The translations under genes were made by a program, and so were the position numbers. Shown here in pieces: positions 43,645 through 50,847 of a stretch of DNA of 50,847 bases. The DNA lies in the NCBI RefSeq assembly GCF_900169785.1, contig NZ_FWER01000060.1, forward strand, positions 1 to 50,847, written 5' to 3'. The DNA comes from Rhizobium sullae. GTDB taxonomy: Bacteria > Pseudomonadota > Alphaproteobacteria > Rhizobiales > Rhizobiaceae. Numbering within the stretch: the first letter of the stretch is position 1; every line of letters starts with the position of its first letter. The notes beneath the pieces were generated by a model. It did no database searches. It had not been told where the DNA came from and was given only the letters and a program-made list of their open reading frames with translations.

Positions 43645-45108
43645 ATGACCCTCAGCTTCGATCCAGATTCACTTTCTCTGCCGAAAGGTCACTTCATCGG
43701 TGGGAGGCTGGTCGTGGCAAGAGGCGAGCTGCCGACGCACCGCCCCTCGGATGCGAAGGCATATTGGGATTGTCCGGTTGCCTCTGCGGATATCGTCGAC
43801 CAAGCGGTCGACACGGCGCAAAAAGCCTTGAAGGAGAGCGGCTGGGCGTCGCTACGTCCGCGCGAACGGACCAAAGCGATGCAGCGCTGGGCCGATCTCA
43901 TCGAGCAGGAGGCCGTGCGTCTCGCGAAGATGGAAGCCGTTGGTTCCACTCGCCCCGTTGGGCATTTGATTGCCGGCGATATTGCAGCGACTGCCGAACA
44001 GATCCGCTTCTTCGCCGAATTTGCTGACAAGGAAGGCAGCGACCTCGTCCCAACCGCTGACGACAGCCTCGGCATGATCATGACCGAGGCTTATGGCGTC
44101 GTCGGTGCGATCACGCCTTGGAATTTTCCCTTGTCCATGGCCGGCTGGAAGCTCGCTCCGGCGCTCGCCGCCGGCAATGCGGTCGTCTTGAAACCCTCCG
44201 AAATCACGCCGTTCTCAACACTTTATCTCGCCGAGCTTGCCGTGCGTGCCGGTCTGCCTGCGGGCCTGATTAACATAGTCCTCGGCGATGGCTTGACCAC
44301 CGGCAACGCGATGACCGGCCATCCGGGCATTGCCAAGGTGAGCTTTACCGGCTCGACGGCTGCCGGCTCGGCCATCATGACCAATATTGCTAGAACCGGC
44401 GTAAAGCCGATGACCCTCGAACTTGGCGGCAAGAGCCCGCAGCTCGTTTTTGCCGACGCCGATCTCGATCTGGCGGCGGGCGCGATCGCGACCAGCCTTC
44501 TTGGCAATGCCGGACAGGCCTGTGTGGCCGGATCGCGGCTGATCGTGGAGGCCAAGGTGGCGGACGTGCTGGTGGACGCCATCATCGCCAGGCTGGCCGC
44601 CATCCGCCCCGGTCCCACCTGGGATGAGGCTACAGACTACCCGCCGATCATTTCCGAGCGGCAGATCGGCCGCATGGACAGCATCGTCCGCGCCACCGTC
44701 GACGATGGTGCAGAGTGCCTGGCTGGTGGGAAGCGCCTGGATTGCGAAGGCTACTTTTACGCCCCGACGCTGATCTCCGGCGTGACGGCGACGTCACCGG
44801 CCGTTCTGGAGGAGATCTTCGGGCCGGTGCTGACCATTCAGACCTTCGAGGATGAGGAGGAAGCGCTGACCCTCGCAGACCACCCGACCTATGGTCTTGC
44901 GGCTGGACTTTTCACCCGTGACCTTTCGCGTGCCATCCGTCTCACACGGCGCCTGCAGGCCGGCACCGTCTGGGTCAATCGCTACGGCCGCTCGCGCGAC
45001 CACATCCTGCCGACCGGCGGCTACAAGCAATCCGGCATCGGTAAGGATCTTGGACGCGAAGCCTATCTCGCCAACCGCAAGAGCAAGAGCGTGCTCATCA
45101 GCCTTTGA
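43645..45108 (+). CDS. NAD(P)-dependent aldehyde dehydrogenase
   Basis: A 487-residue enzyme of the ALDH superfamily that oxidises an aldehyde to the acid. Visible motifs: AITPWNFPLSMAGWKLAPAL (cofactor-side Asn), FTGSTAAGSAI, the catalytic glutamate in LELGGKSPQLVF, the nucleophilic cysteine in GNAGQACVAGSRL, and FGPVLTIQTF. The ATG at 43645 follows AAGGAC. It is followed after 9 bases by the tartrate/malate-type dehydrogenase. Substrate unknown; the neighbours suggest a semialdehyde. Confidence 0.93.
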   Translation: MTLSFDPDSLSLPKGHFIGGRLVVARGELPTHRPSDAKAYWDCPVASADIVDQAVDTAQKALKESGWASLRPRERTKAMQRWADLIEQEAVRLAKMEAVGSTRPVGHLIAGDIAATAEQIRFFAEFADKEGSDLVPTADDSLGMIMTEAYGVVGAITPWNFPLSMAGWKLAPALAAGNAVVLKPSEITPFSTLYLAELAVRAGLPAGLINIVLGDGLTTGNAMTGHPGIAKVSFTGSTAAGSAIMTNIARTGVKPMTLELGGKSPQLVFADADLDLAAGAIATSLLGNAGQACVAGSRLIVEAKVADVLVDAIIARLAAIRPGPTWDEATDYPPIISERQIGRMDSIVRATVDDGAECLAGGKRLDCEGYFYAPTLISGVTATSPAVLEEIFGPVLTIQTFEDEEEALTLADHPTYGLAAGLFTRDLSRAIRLTRRLQAGTVWVNRYGRSRDHILPTGGYKQSGIGKDLGREAYLANRKSKSVLISL

Positions 45109-45117
45109 GGACCGACC

Positions 45118-46161
45118 ATGAAGATCTATAAGATTGCCCTTCTGCCTGGAGACGGTATTGGCCGAGATGTCACCGATGCAGCCTGGGCGGTACTGGAAAA
45201 GGCGTCCAACGCCGCTGGGTTTGCCTTGTCGGGCACCAGCTATCCGTGGTCCTGCGACTATTACCTCCAGCATGGCAGCATGATGCCGGCCGACGGCATC
45301 GAGACGCTGAAACCCTTCGATGCCATCCTGCTCGGCGCTGTCGGCTGGCCGGCAAAAGTACCGGACTCCGTCTCGCTGCACGGACTTCTTCTGCCCATCC
45401 GCAAAGCTTTTGTACAGTATGCAAATATCCGTCCGCATCGGCTGCTACCCGGGGTTCAGGGGCCGCTGAAATCGGACCACTTCGATATTCTCTGCATCCG
45501 CGAAAACACCGAGGGCGAATACTCCGGCGCCGGCGGCCGCGTGCATCAAGGCACGGACAACGAAGTGGCCGTCGAGACCACGATTTTCACCCGCAAGGGG
45601 GTGGAGCGCATCTTGCGCTTCGGCTTTGAGCAGGCGCGCGCCCGGCGCGGCAAGCTCGCTTCTGTGACGAAGTCAAACGCACAGAAACATTCCATGGTGT
45701 TCTGGGACGAGATCACCCGAAAGCTTGCCGGCGAGTTTCCAGATGTCGAGGTGACGAGTTATCACATCGACGCCATGGCCGCCCGCATGGTCATGGCGCC
45801 GGAAAGCCTCGATGTAGTGGTCGCTTCCAATCTGTTCGGCGATATCTTGACCGATCTTGGCGCCGCCATCCAGGGCGGGCTCGGCTTTGCGGCCTCCGCC
45901 AACGTCAATCCCGACCGCACCGCGCCGTCGATGTTCGAACCCGTCCATGGCTCGGCGCCTGATATCGCCCATCTCGGCATCGCCAATCCGATCGCCGCCA
46001 TATGGTCGGGAGCGATGATGTTCGAACATCTGGGGGAAACGGCAGCGGCCAGGAATGTGATGGCTGCGATCGAGACGACGACAGCGCGCGGCATCGGCGC
46101 AATTCCCGGCAAGGACAAGACAGACACAATCACCAAAGCCGTGCTTTCGGCGCTGGACTGA
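45118..46161 (+). CDS. Tartrate/D-malate dehydrogenase-type isopropylmalate-family enzyme
   Basis: A 347-residue enzyme of the isocitrate/isopropylmalate dehydrogenase family (PF00180). N-terminal LLPGDGIGRDVTDAAW, substrate-side LGAVGWPAKVPDSVSLHGLL, IRENTEGEYSGAGGR, and the metal/cofactor segment SNLFGDILTDLGAAIQGGLG followed by FEPVHGSAPDIAHLG. The combination with LHGLLLPIRKAFVQYANIRP is typical of tartrate dehydrogenase and D-malate dehydrogenase (TtuC/DmlA), which oxidise and decarboxylate. Located 9 bases after the aldehyde dehydrogenase and 16 before the GabD-like gene. Confidence 0.9.
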   Translation: MKIYKIALLPGDGIGRDVTDAAWAVLEKASNAAGFALSGTSYPWSCDYYLQHGSMMPADGIETLKPFDAILLGAVGWPAKVPDSVSLHGLLLPIRKAFVQYANIRPHRLLPGVQGPLKSDHFDILCIRENTEGEYSGAGGRVHQGTDNEVAVETTIFTRKGVERILRFGFEQARARRGKLASVTKSNAQKHSMVFWDEITRKLAGEFPDVEVTSYHIDAMAARMVMAPESLDVVVASNLFGDILTDLGAAIQGGLGFAASANVNPDRTAPSMFEPVHGSAPDIAHLGIANPIAAIWSGAMMFEHLGETAAARNVMAAIETTTARGIGAIPGKDKTDTITKAVLSALD

Positions 46162-46177
46162 CGGAAAAGAGGATAAG

Positions 46178-47635
46178 ATGAACGAGTTGAAGGACACCAG
46201 CCTGTTTCGCGAACACGGGCTCATCAACGGCGAATGGCGCGGTGCAGCCGCGGGACGCATAATCGAGGTCATTGACCCCGCGACGCAGGAGGTGTTGGGA
46301 ACAGTGCCGGACATGGACGGCGGCGACACCCGCGCTGCGATCGAGGCGGCAGAGACTGCCTTTCCATCGTGGCGCAAGAAGACCCATGCCGAACGTGCCG
46401 CACTGCTGGAGGCCTGGCACGACCTGATGATCGATAACCTCGAAGATCTTGCGTTGATCCTCACCAGCGAGCAGGGCAAGCCGCTTGCAGAAGCACGGGG
46501 CGAAATCCGCTACGGTGCCTCGTTCGTCAAGTGGTTCTCCGAAGAAGCTCGCCGCATCGGCGGCACCACCATTCCCTCGCCAACGGCCGATCGGCGGATC
46601 GTTGTCCTGAAGGAGCCGGTCGGTGTTTCGGCGATCATCACGCCTTGGAATTTTCCCAATGCGATGATCACCCGCAAGGTCGGGCCGGCGCTTGCCGCCG
46701 GATGCACGGTCGTCATCAAGCCATCCGATCTGACGCCCTACTCGGCGCTTGCGCTCGGCGTTCTGGCGGAGCGCGCCGGCATCCCGAAAGGCGTCATCAA
46801 CATCGTCACCGGCATGCCGACCGAGATCGGCAACGAGTTGATGGCAAACCAGACCGTTCGCAAGATCTCCTTTACCGGTTCTACCCGTGTCGGCTCGCTT
46901 TTGATGCGTGGCGCATCAGACAGCATCAAACGGCTGAGCCTCGAACTCGGCGGCAACGCGCCGTTCATCGTCTTCGACGATGCCGATCTCGACCTCGCCG
47001 TCGAGGGTGCGATCGCCTCGAAATTCCGCAACGGCGGCCAGACCTGCGTCTGCGCCAACCGCATCCTGATTCAGTCGGGCGTGTATGACGCCTTCGCTGA
47101 AAAGCTGGCAGCCCGCGTTTCCGCCATGAAAGTGGGGCGCGGAACTGATTCCGGCGCCGATATCGGCCCGATGATCAACAAAGCGGCAATCGAGAAGATC
47201 AATCGCCATGTGGCAGACGCCCTCGCAAAAGGAGCGCGGATCATCTCGACCCCGCCCGCCCTGCCGGACGGCGACCAGTATACGGCGCCGATCGTCCTCG
47301 GCGCCGCGACGACGGATATGCAGCTTGCCAGCGAGGAGACTTTCGGTCCCGTGGCTCCCCTCTTCCGTTTCGATAAAGAAGAGGAGGCGATCCGGATCGC
47401 CAATGCCACGCCCTTCGGGCTAGCCGCCTATTTCTATACCGAAAGCCTGAAGCGTTCCTGGCGCGTCGGCGAGGCGCTTGAATTCGGTATGATCGGCCTG
47501 AATACCGGAGCCATTTCGACGGAAGTCGCTCCCTTCGGGGGCGTCAAGCAATCCGGCCTCGGCCGCGAAGGCGCCCAATGTGGCATCGAGGAATATTTGG
47601 AAATGAAGAGCTTCCACATCGGCGGACTTGGCTGA
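46178..47635 (+). CDS. gabD: Succinate-semialdehyde dehydrogenase-like ALDH
   Basis: A 485-residue aldehyde dehydrogenase of the GabD type. Motifs: ITPWNFPNAMITRKVGPALA, KPSDLTPYSALALG, FTGSTRVGSLLM, catalytic Glu in LELGGNAPFIVF, nucleophile in NGGQTCVCANR, EETFGPVAPLF and the late GGVKQSGLGREG. GabD oxidises succinate semialdehyde to succinate; related enzymes act on glutarate semialdehyde. Third gene of the plus-strand operon. Specificity for succinate semialdehyde is likely but not proven by sequence. Confidence 0.9.
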   Translation: MNELKDTSLFREHGLINGEWRGAAAGRIIEVIDPATQEVLGTVPDMDGGDTRAAIEAAETAFPSWRKKTHAERAALLEAWHDLMIDNLEDLALILTSEQGKPLAEARGEIRYGASFVKWFSEEARRIGGTTIPSPTADRRIVVLKEPVGVSAIITPWNFPNAMITRKVGPALAAGCTVVIKPSDLTPYSALALGVLAERAGIPKGVINIVTGMPTEIGNELMANQTVRKISFTGSTRVGSLLMRGASDSIKRLSLELGGNAPFIVFDDADLDLAVEGAIASKFRNGGQTCVCANRILIQSGVYDAFAEKLAARVSAMKVGRGTDSGADIGPMINKAAIEKINRHVADALAKGARIISTPPALPDGDQYTAPIVLGAATTDMQLASEETFGPVAPLFRFDKEEEAIRIANATPFGLAAYFYTESLKRSWRVGEALEFGMIGLNTGAISTEVAPFGGVKQSGLGREGAQCGIEEYLEMKSFHIGGLG

Positions 47636-47659
47636 CCCGGCCGTCGCTTGACGGCATCC

Positions 47660-48067
47660 TCATACGGCGAGGTCCCACGGGTTGACGATGATGGCACCAG
47701 TGTCTTCGAAGTCCGTGATATTCCGCGTGACAACGATGAGATCGTGAACGATCGCGGTCGCGGCGATCAAACCGGCGATATCGCCGCGCGGACGGATTGC
47801 GGCTATGCGACCCCATTCGACCGCAATTTGGTCTGATACGGGTAGAAGCGCTCAGCATGATCGTGACGCAATTTGCGGAGCTACTCCGCAAGATGGCCAG
47901 CCGACTTCGGGTCGTTCTTCTGCTTGAGGGCTATGCCCCGCATGATTTCGCCTAGCGTGAACACGCTCAAATGGACCGCCAGAGGATCGACCGATCGCAG
48001 CCATGATACCGGCCTGAGGCGTGCCACGGCGTGCCTCTGAGATGACATTCGTATCCAGGAGATACAT
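47660..48067 (-). pseudogene. vapC: vapC toxin pseudogene (PIN domain)
   Basis: Three reading frames together give a PIN-domain RNase toxin. It starts MYLLDTNVISEARRGTP (with the first acidic residues), shifts frame near 47990 to DPLAVHLSVFTLGEIMRGIA, has an amber codon at 47881-47883, and shifts again near 47845 to RIAAIRPRGDIAGLIAATAI and VVTRNITDFEDTGAI before its stop at 47660. The start overlaps the antitoxin stop (TGATG). With two frameshifts and a nonsense codon no active toxin can be made. Confidence 0.88.
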
Positions 48068-48321
48068 CAGAAGGCGACGTCTCGGCTTGGTGTCCTAGAG
48101 CGCTCAGTCACTGCCTCTAAGAAGTCATCATCCCAAGCAGGTCCCGACAACAGATCGTCCACCAGAGTCGGTCGACCAGCGCGCAAAGCGTCGTAGTCGC
48201 GGGCCGACAGCACGACAGCCGTGCGTTGGCCACGTACGGTGACCACCTGCGGCCCCTCGACCCGAGCTTTCTGAACGACTCTCGAGAATTGGTTCTTAGC
48301 GTCCTGTAACTGCCATTCCAT
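48067..48321 (-). CDS. vapB: Phd/YefM-type (VapB) antitoxin
   Basis: An 84-residue antitoxin. The N-terminus has the Phd/YefM fold signature MEWQLQDAKNQFSRVVQKAR and GQRTAVVLSARDYDAL; the acidic C-terminal half would bind the toxin. The partner vapC downstream is broken, so this antitoxin is now an orphan and may persist by autoregulation or chance. It is placed between the GabD-like gene and the FAD oxidoreductase. Confidence 0.9.
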   Translation of the reverse strand: MEWQLQDAKNQFSRVVQKARVEGPQVVTVRGQRTAVVLSARDYDALRAGRPTLVDDLLSGPAWDDDFLEAVTERSRTPSRDVAF

Positions 48322-48536
48322 GATTCTGATCCAAGCTAGACTGTCGAGCTATATGGCGTGTCTGGTTGCCGGGATCAATCTCGATATCGGCGCTGCGCCC
48401 ACGCGCTTCGCCGGCGCCGTCCCCTCAGTCGGTCACGTGGTCGTAGGGCGACGTCTCGGCCTTGCGGCGCGCAAACCAATGTTTGCTCAACGAGTTGTCA
48501 GCAGTTTGTAAGCGGCCCGGATGGATCACTTGCTCG

Positions 48537-49817
48537 CTATTGAAACCGGTCGAGTGTCTTGTAGTACAAGCCCACCAACGGCAGGAACCATGGCTTGCCG
48601 AAGTGCCCGGGAACAGCCGGCCAGACGAGCCCATTGAGAGGGTTGCGGTCGGCCTTGCCCAGGATGGCATCGGCCATGATCATACCGAGATGCGTAGACA
48701 ATTGCGCGCCGTGTCCGGAATAGCCCATGGCGTACCAGACACCGTTGACGTAACCGGCACGCGGATAGCGATCCTTGGTCATATCGACGAGCCCGCCCCA
48801 GCAATAGTCGATCTCGACGCCGGAAAGTTGCGGGAAAATCTGAAGCAGGCTCGCCCGAAGGATCTCTCCGCTCTTTGCATCCGAACGCTGGTCGGATGTT
48901 GCGGAAAACCGGGCGCGGCCACCGAAGATCAGCCGGTTGTCAGGCGCCAGCCGGAAATAGTTGCCGATGTTCATCGACGTGACGCAGGTCCGGTTTCCAG
49001 GAATCGTCGCTGCAATTTCGGCATCGGTCAGAGGGCGCGTGGCGATAATGAAGCTTCCGACAGAAACAATCCGGCGGCGGAAATAGCCGAAGATCGGAGG
49101 CGTATAAGCACCTGTCGCGACGAGCACGTGATCGGCCGTAATCGTCCCCCGAGCCGTCGTCAGGCTGTGCCGCCCGTTGCCTTGGCGATGATCGGTCACC
49201 GCTGCCTTCTCGAAAATGGTTGCGCCATGACGGGCAGCGGCGGTGGCGAGCCCCACGACATAGCGCCCCATATGCATCATCGCGCTCTTCTTCGACAGCA
49301 TGGCGCCGTGGAAAGGCGAGCCGACCTCAACCTTGAGGTCAGCCGCAGTCAGAAGTGCCGTGTCCGGATCAACCTCGGCGTGGACGGCCTCGAAATTGCG
49401 GGCGATCGCATCGAAGTGCTGCGGCTTGGACGCGAGCTTGAGCTTTCCGGCGCGGCGGAAATTGCAATCGATCCCCTCCTCCGCGATAATCGCCTCGATA
49501 GTATCGATCGAGTGATCGAGCGCCCGGTAGAGGGCGATGGCCCGCTCCTTGCCGAGTTCGGCCTTGGCGGCAATGAAGCTGTGGGCAAGGCCGTTGTTGA
49601 GATGACCGCCGTTGCGGCCCGAAGCACCCCAGCCCACGCGTTCCGCCTCCAGCACCACGACCCGAACGCCAGCCTTTGCAAGATGGCGCGCGGCGGCAAG
49701 GCCGGTGAAGCCGCCGCCGACAATGGCAACGTCATAATGCCCCTCGACAGGGCCTTGTGCAGCGCCTTTGAAGATAGGGGCCGTGTCGTGCCAATAGGAT
49801 TGGAACTTCATCGCCAT
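48537..49817 (-). CDS. DadA/PuuB-family FAD-dependent amine oxidoreductase
   Basis: A 426-residue flavoenzyme of the DAO superfamily (PF01266). The FAD-binding motif VAIVGGGFTGLAAARHLAKA is at about residues 28-47, followed by VVVLEAERVGWGASGRNGG. Late segments IFGGRARFS and YAMGYSGHGAQLSTHLG are typical of gamma-glutamylputrescine oxidase (PuuB/OrdL) and related amine or amino-acid oxidases. Two close ATGs (49817 and 49811) are possible. It lies seven bases after the HAD gene. Substrate is not determined; polyamine derivatives or N-methyl amino acids are candidates. Confidence 0.9.
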   Translation of the reverse strand: MAMKFQSYWHDTAPIFKGAAQGPVEGHYDVAIVGGGFTGLAAARHLAKAGVRVVVLEAERVGWGASGRNGGHLNNGLAHSFIAAKAELGKERAIALYRALDHSIDTIEAIIAEEGIDCNFRRAGKLKLASKPQHFDAIARNFEAVHAEVDPDTALLTAADLKVEVGSPFHGAMLSKKSAMMHMGRYVVGLATAAARHGATIFEKAAVTDHRQGNGRHSLTTARGTITADHVLVATGAYTPPIFGYFRRRIVSVGSFIIATRPLTDAEIAATIPGNRTCVTSMNIGNYFRLAPDNRLIFGGRARFSATSDQRSDAKSGEILRASLLQIFPQLSGVEIDYCWGGLVDMTKDRYPRAGYVNGVWYAMGYSGHGAQLSTHLGMIMADAILGKADRNPLNGLVWPAVPGHFGKPWFLPLVGLYYKTLDRFQ

Positions 49818-49824
49818 GTCTTTC

Positions 49825-50493
49825 TCAAAGCCCGACGACGCCCGGCAAACCCGAGATATCGGCAATTTCAACATAGCCGTAATAGGGGTTCGCCGGTTCA
49901 TGGCCACGATTGACCCAGACCTTGTTCTTAATTCCGAGGTCGTGGGCAGACATCAGATCGTATCGGAAGGAGGACGAGCAGTGCAGCACATCCTCTGGAC
50001 CGCAGCCCAGCATATCGAACATATATTCGAAAGCCTTGAAACGCGGCTTGTAGGCATTTGCCTGCTGCGCGGTATAGACCGCATGGAAGGGTGCGCCGAG
50101 CTTTTCGACATTCGACATGATTTGCGAATTCATCGCGTTGGAGAGGATGACCAGCGGGATTTCCTTCGCAACCCTTGCAAGACCCGCCGGTACGTCCGGA
50201 TGCGGTCCCCATGACGGTACGCGTTCGTAGACTATCCTCGCGTCTTCGTCGCGGAAGGCCACACCGTTCTTCTTGCAGGTCCGCTCGATGGCATTGTGAA
50301 CCACCTCGTTGTAAGGCTTCCAGTCCCCCAGAACTTCATCGAGGCGGTAGGCAGCGAAGTTCTTGATGAATTGCGCCATCTGCGCATCATCGAGTTGGCT
50401 GCCATAAAGATCGCGCGCAGCCTCGGCCATCTGGAAATTGGTGAGCGTCCCGTAGCAGTCGAAGGTGATGTATTTCGGGCGGAAGTGAGCCAT
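49825..50493 (-). CDS. Haloacid dehalogenase type II (HAD superfamily)
   Basis: A 222-residue HAD hydrolase of the L-2-haloacid dehalogenase type. Motif I carries the nucleophilic Asp (YITFDCYGTLTNFQ), motif II Ser/Asn (VILSNAMNSQIM), motif III Lys (ANAYKPRFKAFEYMF), and the late SSFRYDLMSAHDLGIKNKVW segment matches the family. It is first in a two-gene unit with the amine oxidoreductase. Natural substrates in such operons are often not halogenated; a phosphatase or dehalogenase role is open. Confidence 0.9.
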   Translation of the reverse strand: MAHFRPKYITFDCYGTLTNFQMAEAARDLYGSQLDDAQMAQFIKNFAAYRLDEVLGDWKPYNEVVHNAIERTCKKNGVAFRDEDARIVYERVPSWGPHPDVPAGLARVAKEIPLVILSNAMNSQIMSNVEKLGAPFHAVYTAQQANAYKPRFKAFEYMFDMLGCGPEDVLHCSSSFRYDLMSAHDLGIKNKVWVNRGHEPANPYYGYVEIADISGLPGVVGL

Positions 50494-50649
50494 GAGAGGA
50501 TCCTGTAAGTTTTCCTAAAGCGATTTCGTCTCTTCACATCATAAGTCGAGGTCAGGCCGCCCGGTCGACTGAAATCGGAACCGGCAAAGCAGATTGTTTC
50601 GTATCCGGCATGCACTTTGGCAGAGAGTTGTGCGGCGACAGTGACTTCT

Positions 50650-50669
50650 CCCCACCGTGAAGGACGGGG
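50650..50669 (-). repeat. Hairpin at the right end of an IS200/IS605-type element
   Basis: On the minus strand CCCCGTC..GGTGGGG (CCCCGTCCTTCACGGTGGGG) can fold into a 7-bp stem. It lies 13 bases beyond the tnpB stop. Such imperfect GC-rich hairpins mark the right end of IS200/IS605 and IS1341-type elements and lie within the guide-scaffold RNA made from the tnpB 3' region. Confidence 0.6.
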
Positions 50670-50682
50670 CTTCCGGTCTTGA

Positions 50683-50847
50683 TCACGCCGCATTCGCGCG
50701 GGGACTGCTACCGTCTTCTTCCTGCTTCCGACCCGCAACCGGGTTCGATTCACAGGCCATCTCCGGATGTCCTCCGGTTCGGGCCTTGCGGCCCAGGTAA
50801 AGGATGTTCAGCGCCGCATTGTGGTCGGCGCAGGCGGCGTGGCCGCA
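50683..50847 (-). CDS. tnpB: TnpB (IS200/IS605 family) C-terminal end, truncated by window edge
   Basis: The minus-strand frame from the window edge reads CGHAACADHNAALNILYLGR and ends at a TGA at 50683. C-G-H-x-x-x-A-D-x-N-A-A-x-N-I-L is the last zinc-ribbon/RuvC-III part of TnpB, the RNA-guided nuclease of IS200/IS605 elements (acidic residue of RuvC-III = D in ADHN). Only the last 54 residues are in the window. The following hairpin and end are about 20 bases away. Whether the full gene is intact lies outside this window. Confidence 0.8.
   Translation of the reverse strand, partial: CGHAACADHNAALNILYLGRKARTGGHPEMACESNPVAGRKQEEDGSSPRANAA

Noticed and set aside
48425..48530. Minus-strand frame end reading LSKHWFARRKAETSPYDHV between the antitoxin and the FAD oxidoreductase
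   Set aside because: It could be the tail of a lost gene, but about 20 residues without a family match cannot support a feature.

Overview
The window is high-GC DNA with tightly packed, ATGA-overlapping operons and looks like an accessory replicon or island of a Rhizobiales bacterium (Rhizobiaceae such as Sinorhizobium/Ensifer, Rhizobium or Agrobacterium). This is inferred from gene content (a nuo set with MrpD-like subunits, polyol ABC transport, many Gfo/Idh and SDR enzymes) and from mobile-element debris; no rRNA or other marker gene fixes the species.

Layout. (1) 0.1-7.3 kb, minus strand: nuoJ-nuoK-MrpD-like-small membrane protein-NuoL/MrpD-like-nuoM-nuoN. This is a complex I membrane arm with four antiporter-like subunits; no nuoA-I lies to its right, so any electron-input module must be left of base 1 or elsewhere. 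(2) 7.7-8.8 kb: an HxlR regulator divergent from an FMN azoreductase. (3) 8.9-29.3 kb: a large polyol/sugar catabolic region. The minus-strand operon runs from the binding protein (18982) down to 8912: binding protein, two permeases, small membrane protein, zinc polyol dehydrogenase, ATPase, galactitol-DH-like SDR, xylulose-reductase-like SDR, aldolase-like protein, PfkB kinase, ribitol-DH-like SDR. An AraC regulator lies upstream. The divergent plus-strand operon holds a D-tagatose/psicose 3-epimerase-like enzyme, a ROK repressor, a second PfkB kinase and a GatZ/KbaZ-family (PF08013) protein. A convergent minus-strand operon holds two PF01261 isomerases and a Gfo/Idh dehydrogenase, with a LacI regulator divergent from it over a perfect palindrome. 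Together they suggest uptake of a polyol, oxidation to a ketose, phosphorylation, and entry into fructose-6-phosphate or triose metabolism.

(4) 29.5-33.2 kb: GNAT, ArgE-like deacylase, 2-hydroxyacid dehydrogenase and a cupin whose 3' end appears replaced by the end of a Tn3-type element. (5) 33.1-34.2 kb: scrambled Tn3-family transposase fragments joined to a 5'-truncated resolvase. (6) 34.5-43.2 kb: an island of four exported DUF1254/DUF1214 paralogues, a frameshifted beta-barrel transporter-like gene, a SMI1/KNR4-like protein and an AraC regulator; this is the least described part of the window. (7) 43.6-47.6 kb: aldehyde dehydrogenase, tartrate/D-malate-type dehydrogenase, GabD-like dehydrogenase. 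(8) 47.7-48.3 kb: a Phd/VapB antitoxin with a vapC pseudogene. (9) 48.5-50.5 kb: a DadA/PuuB-type FAD oxidoreductase and a type II haloacid dehalogenase. (10) The right edge holds the 3' end of an IS200/IS605-type tnpB with its hairpin end. Blocks 4, 7 and 8-9 read like one amino-acid or amine catabolic region broken up by insertions.
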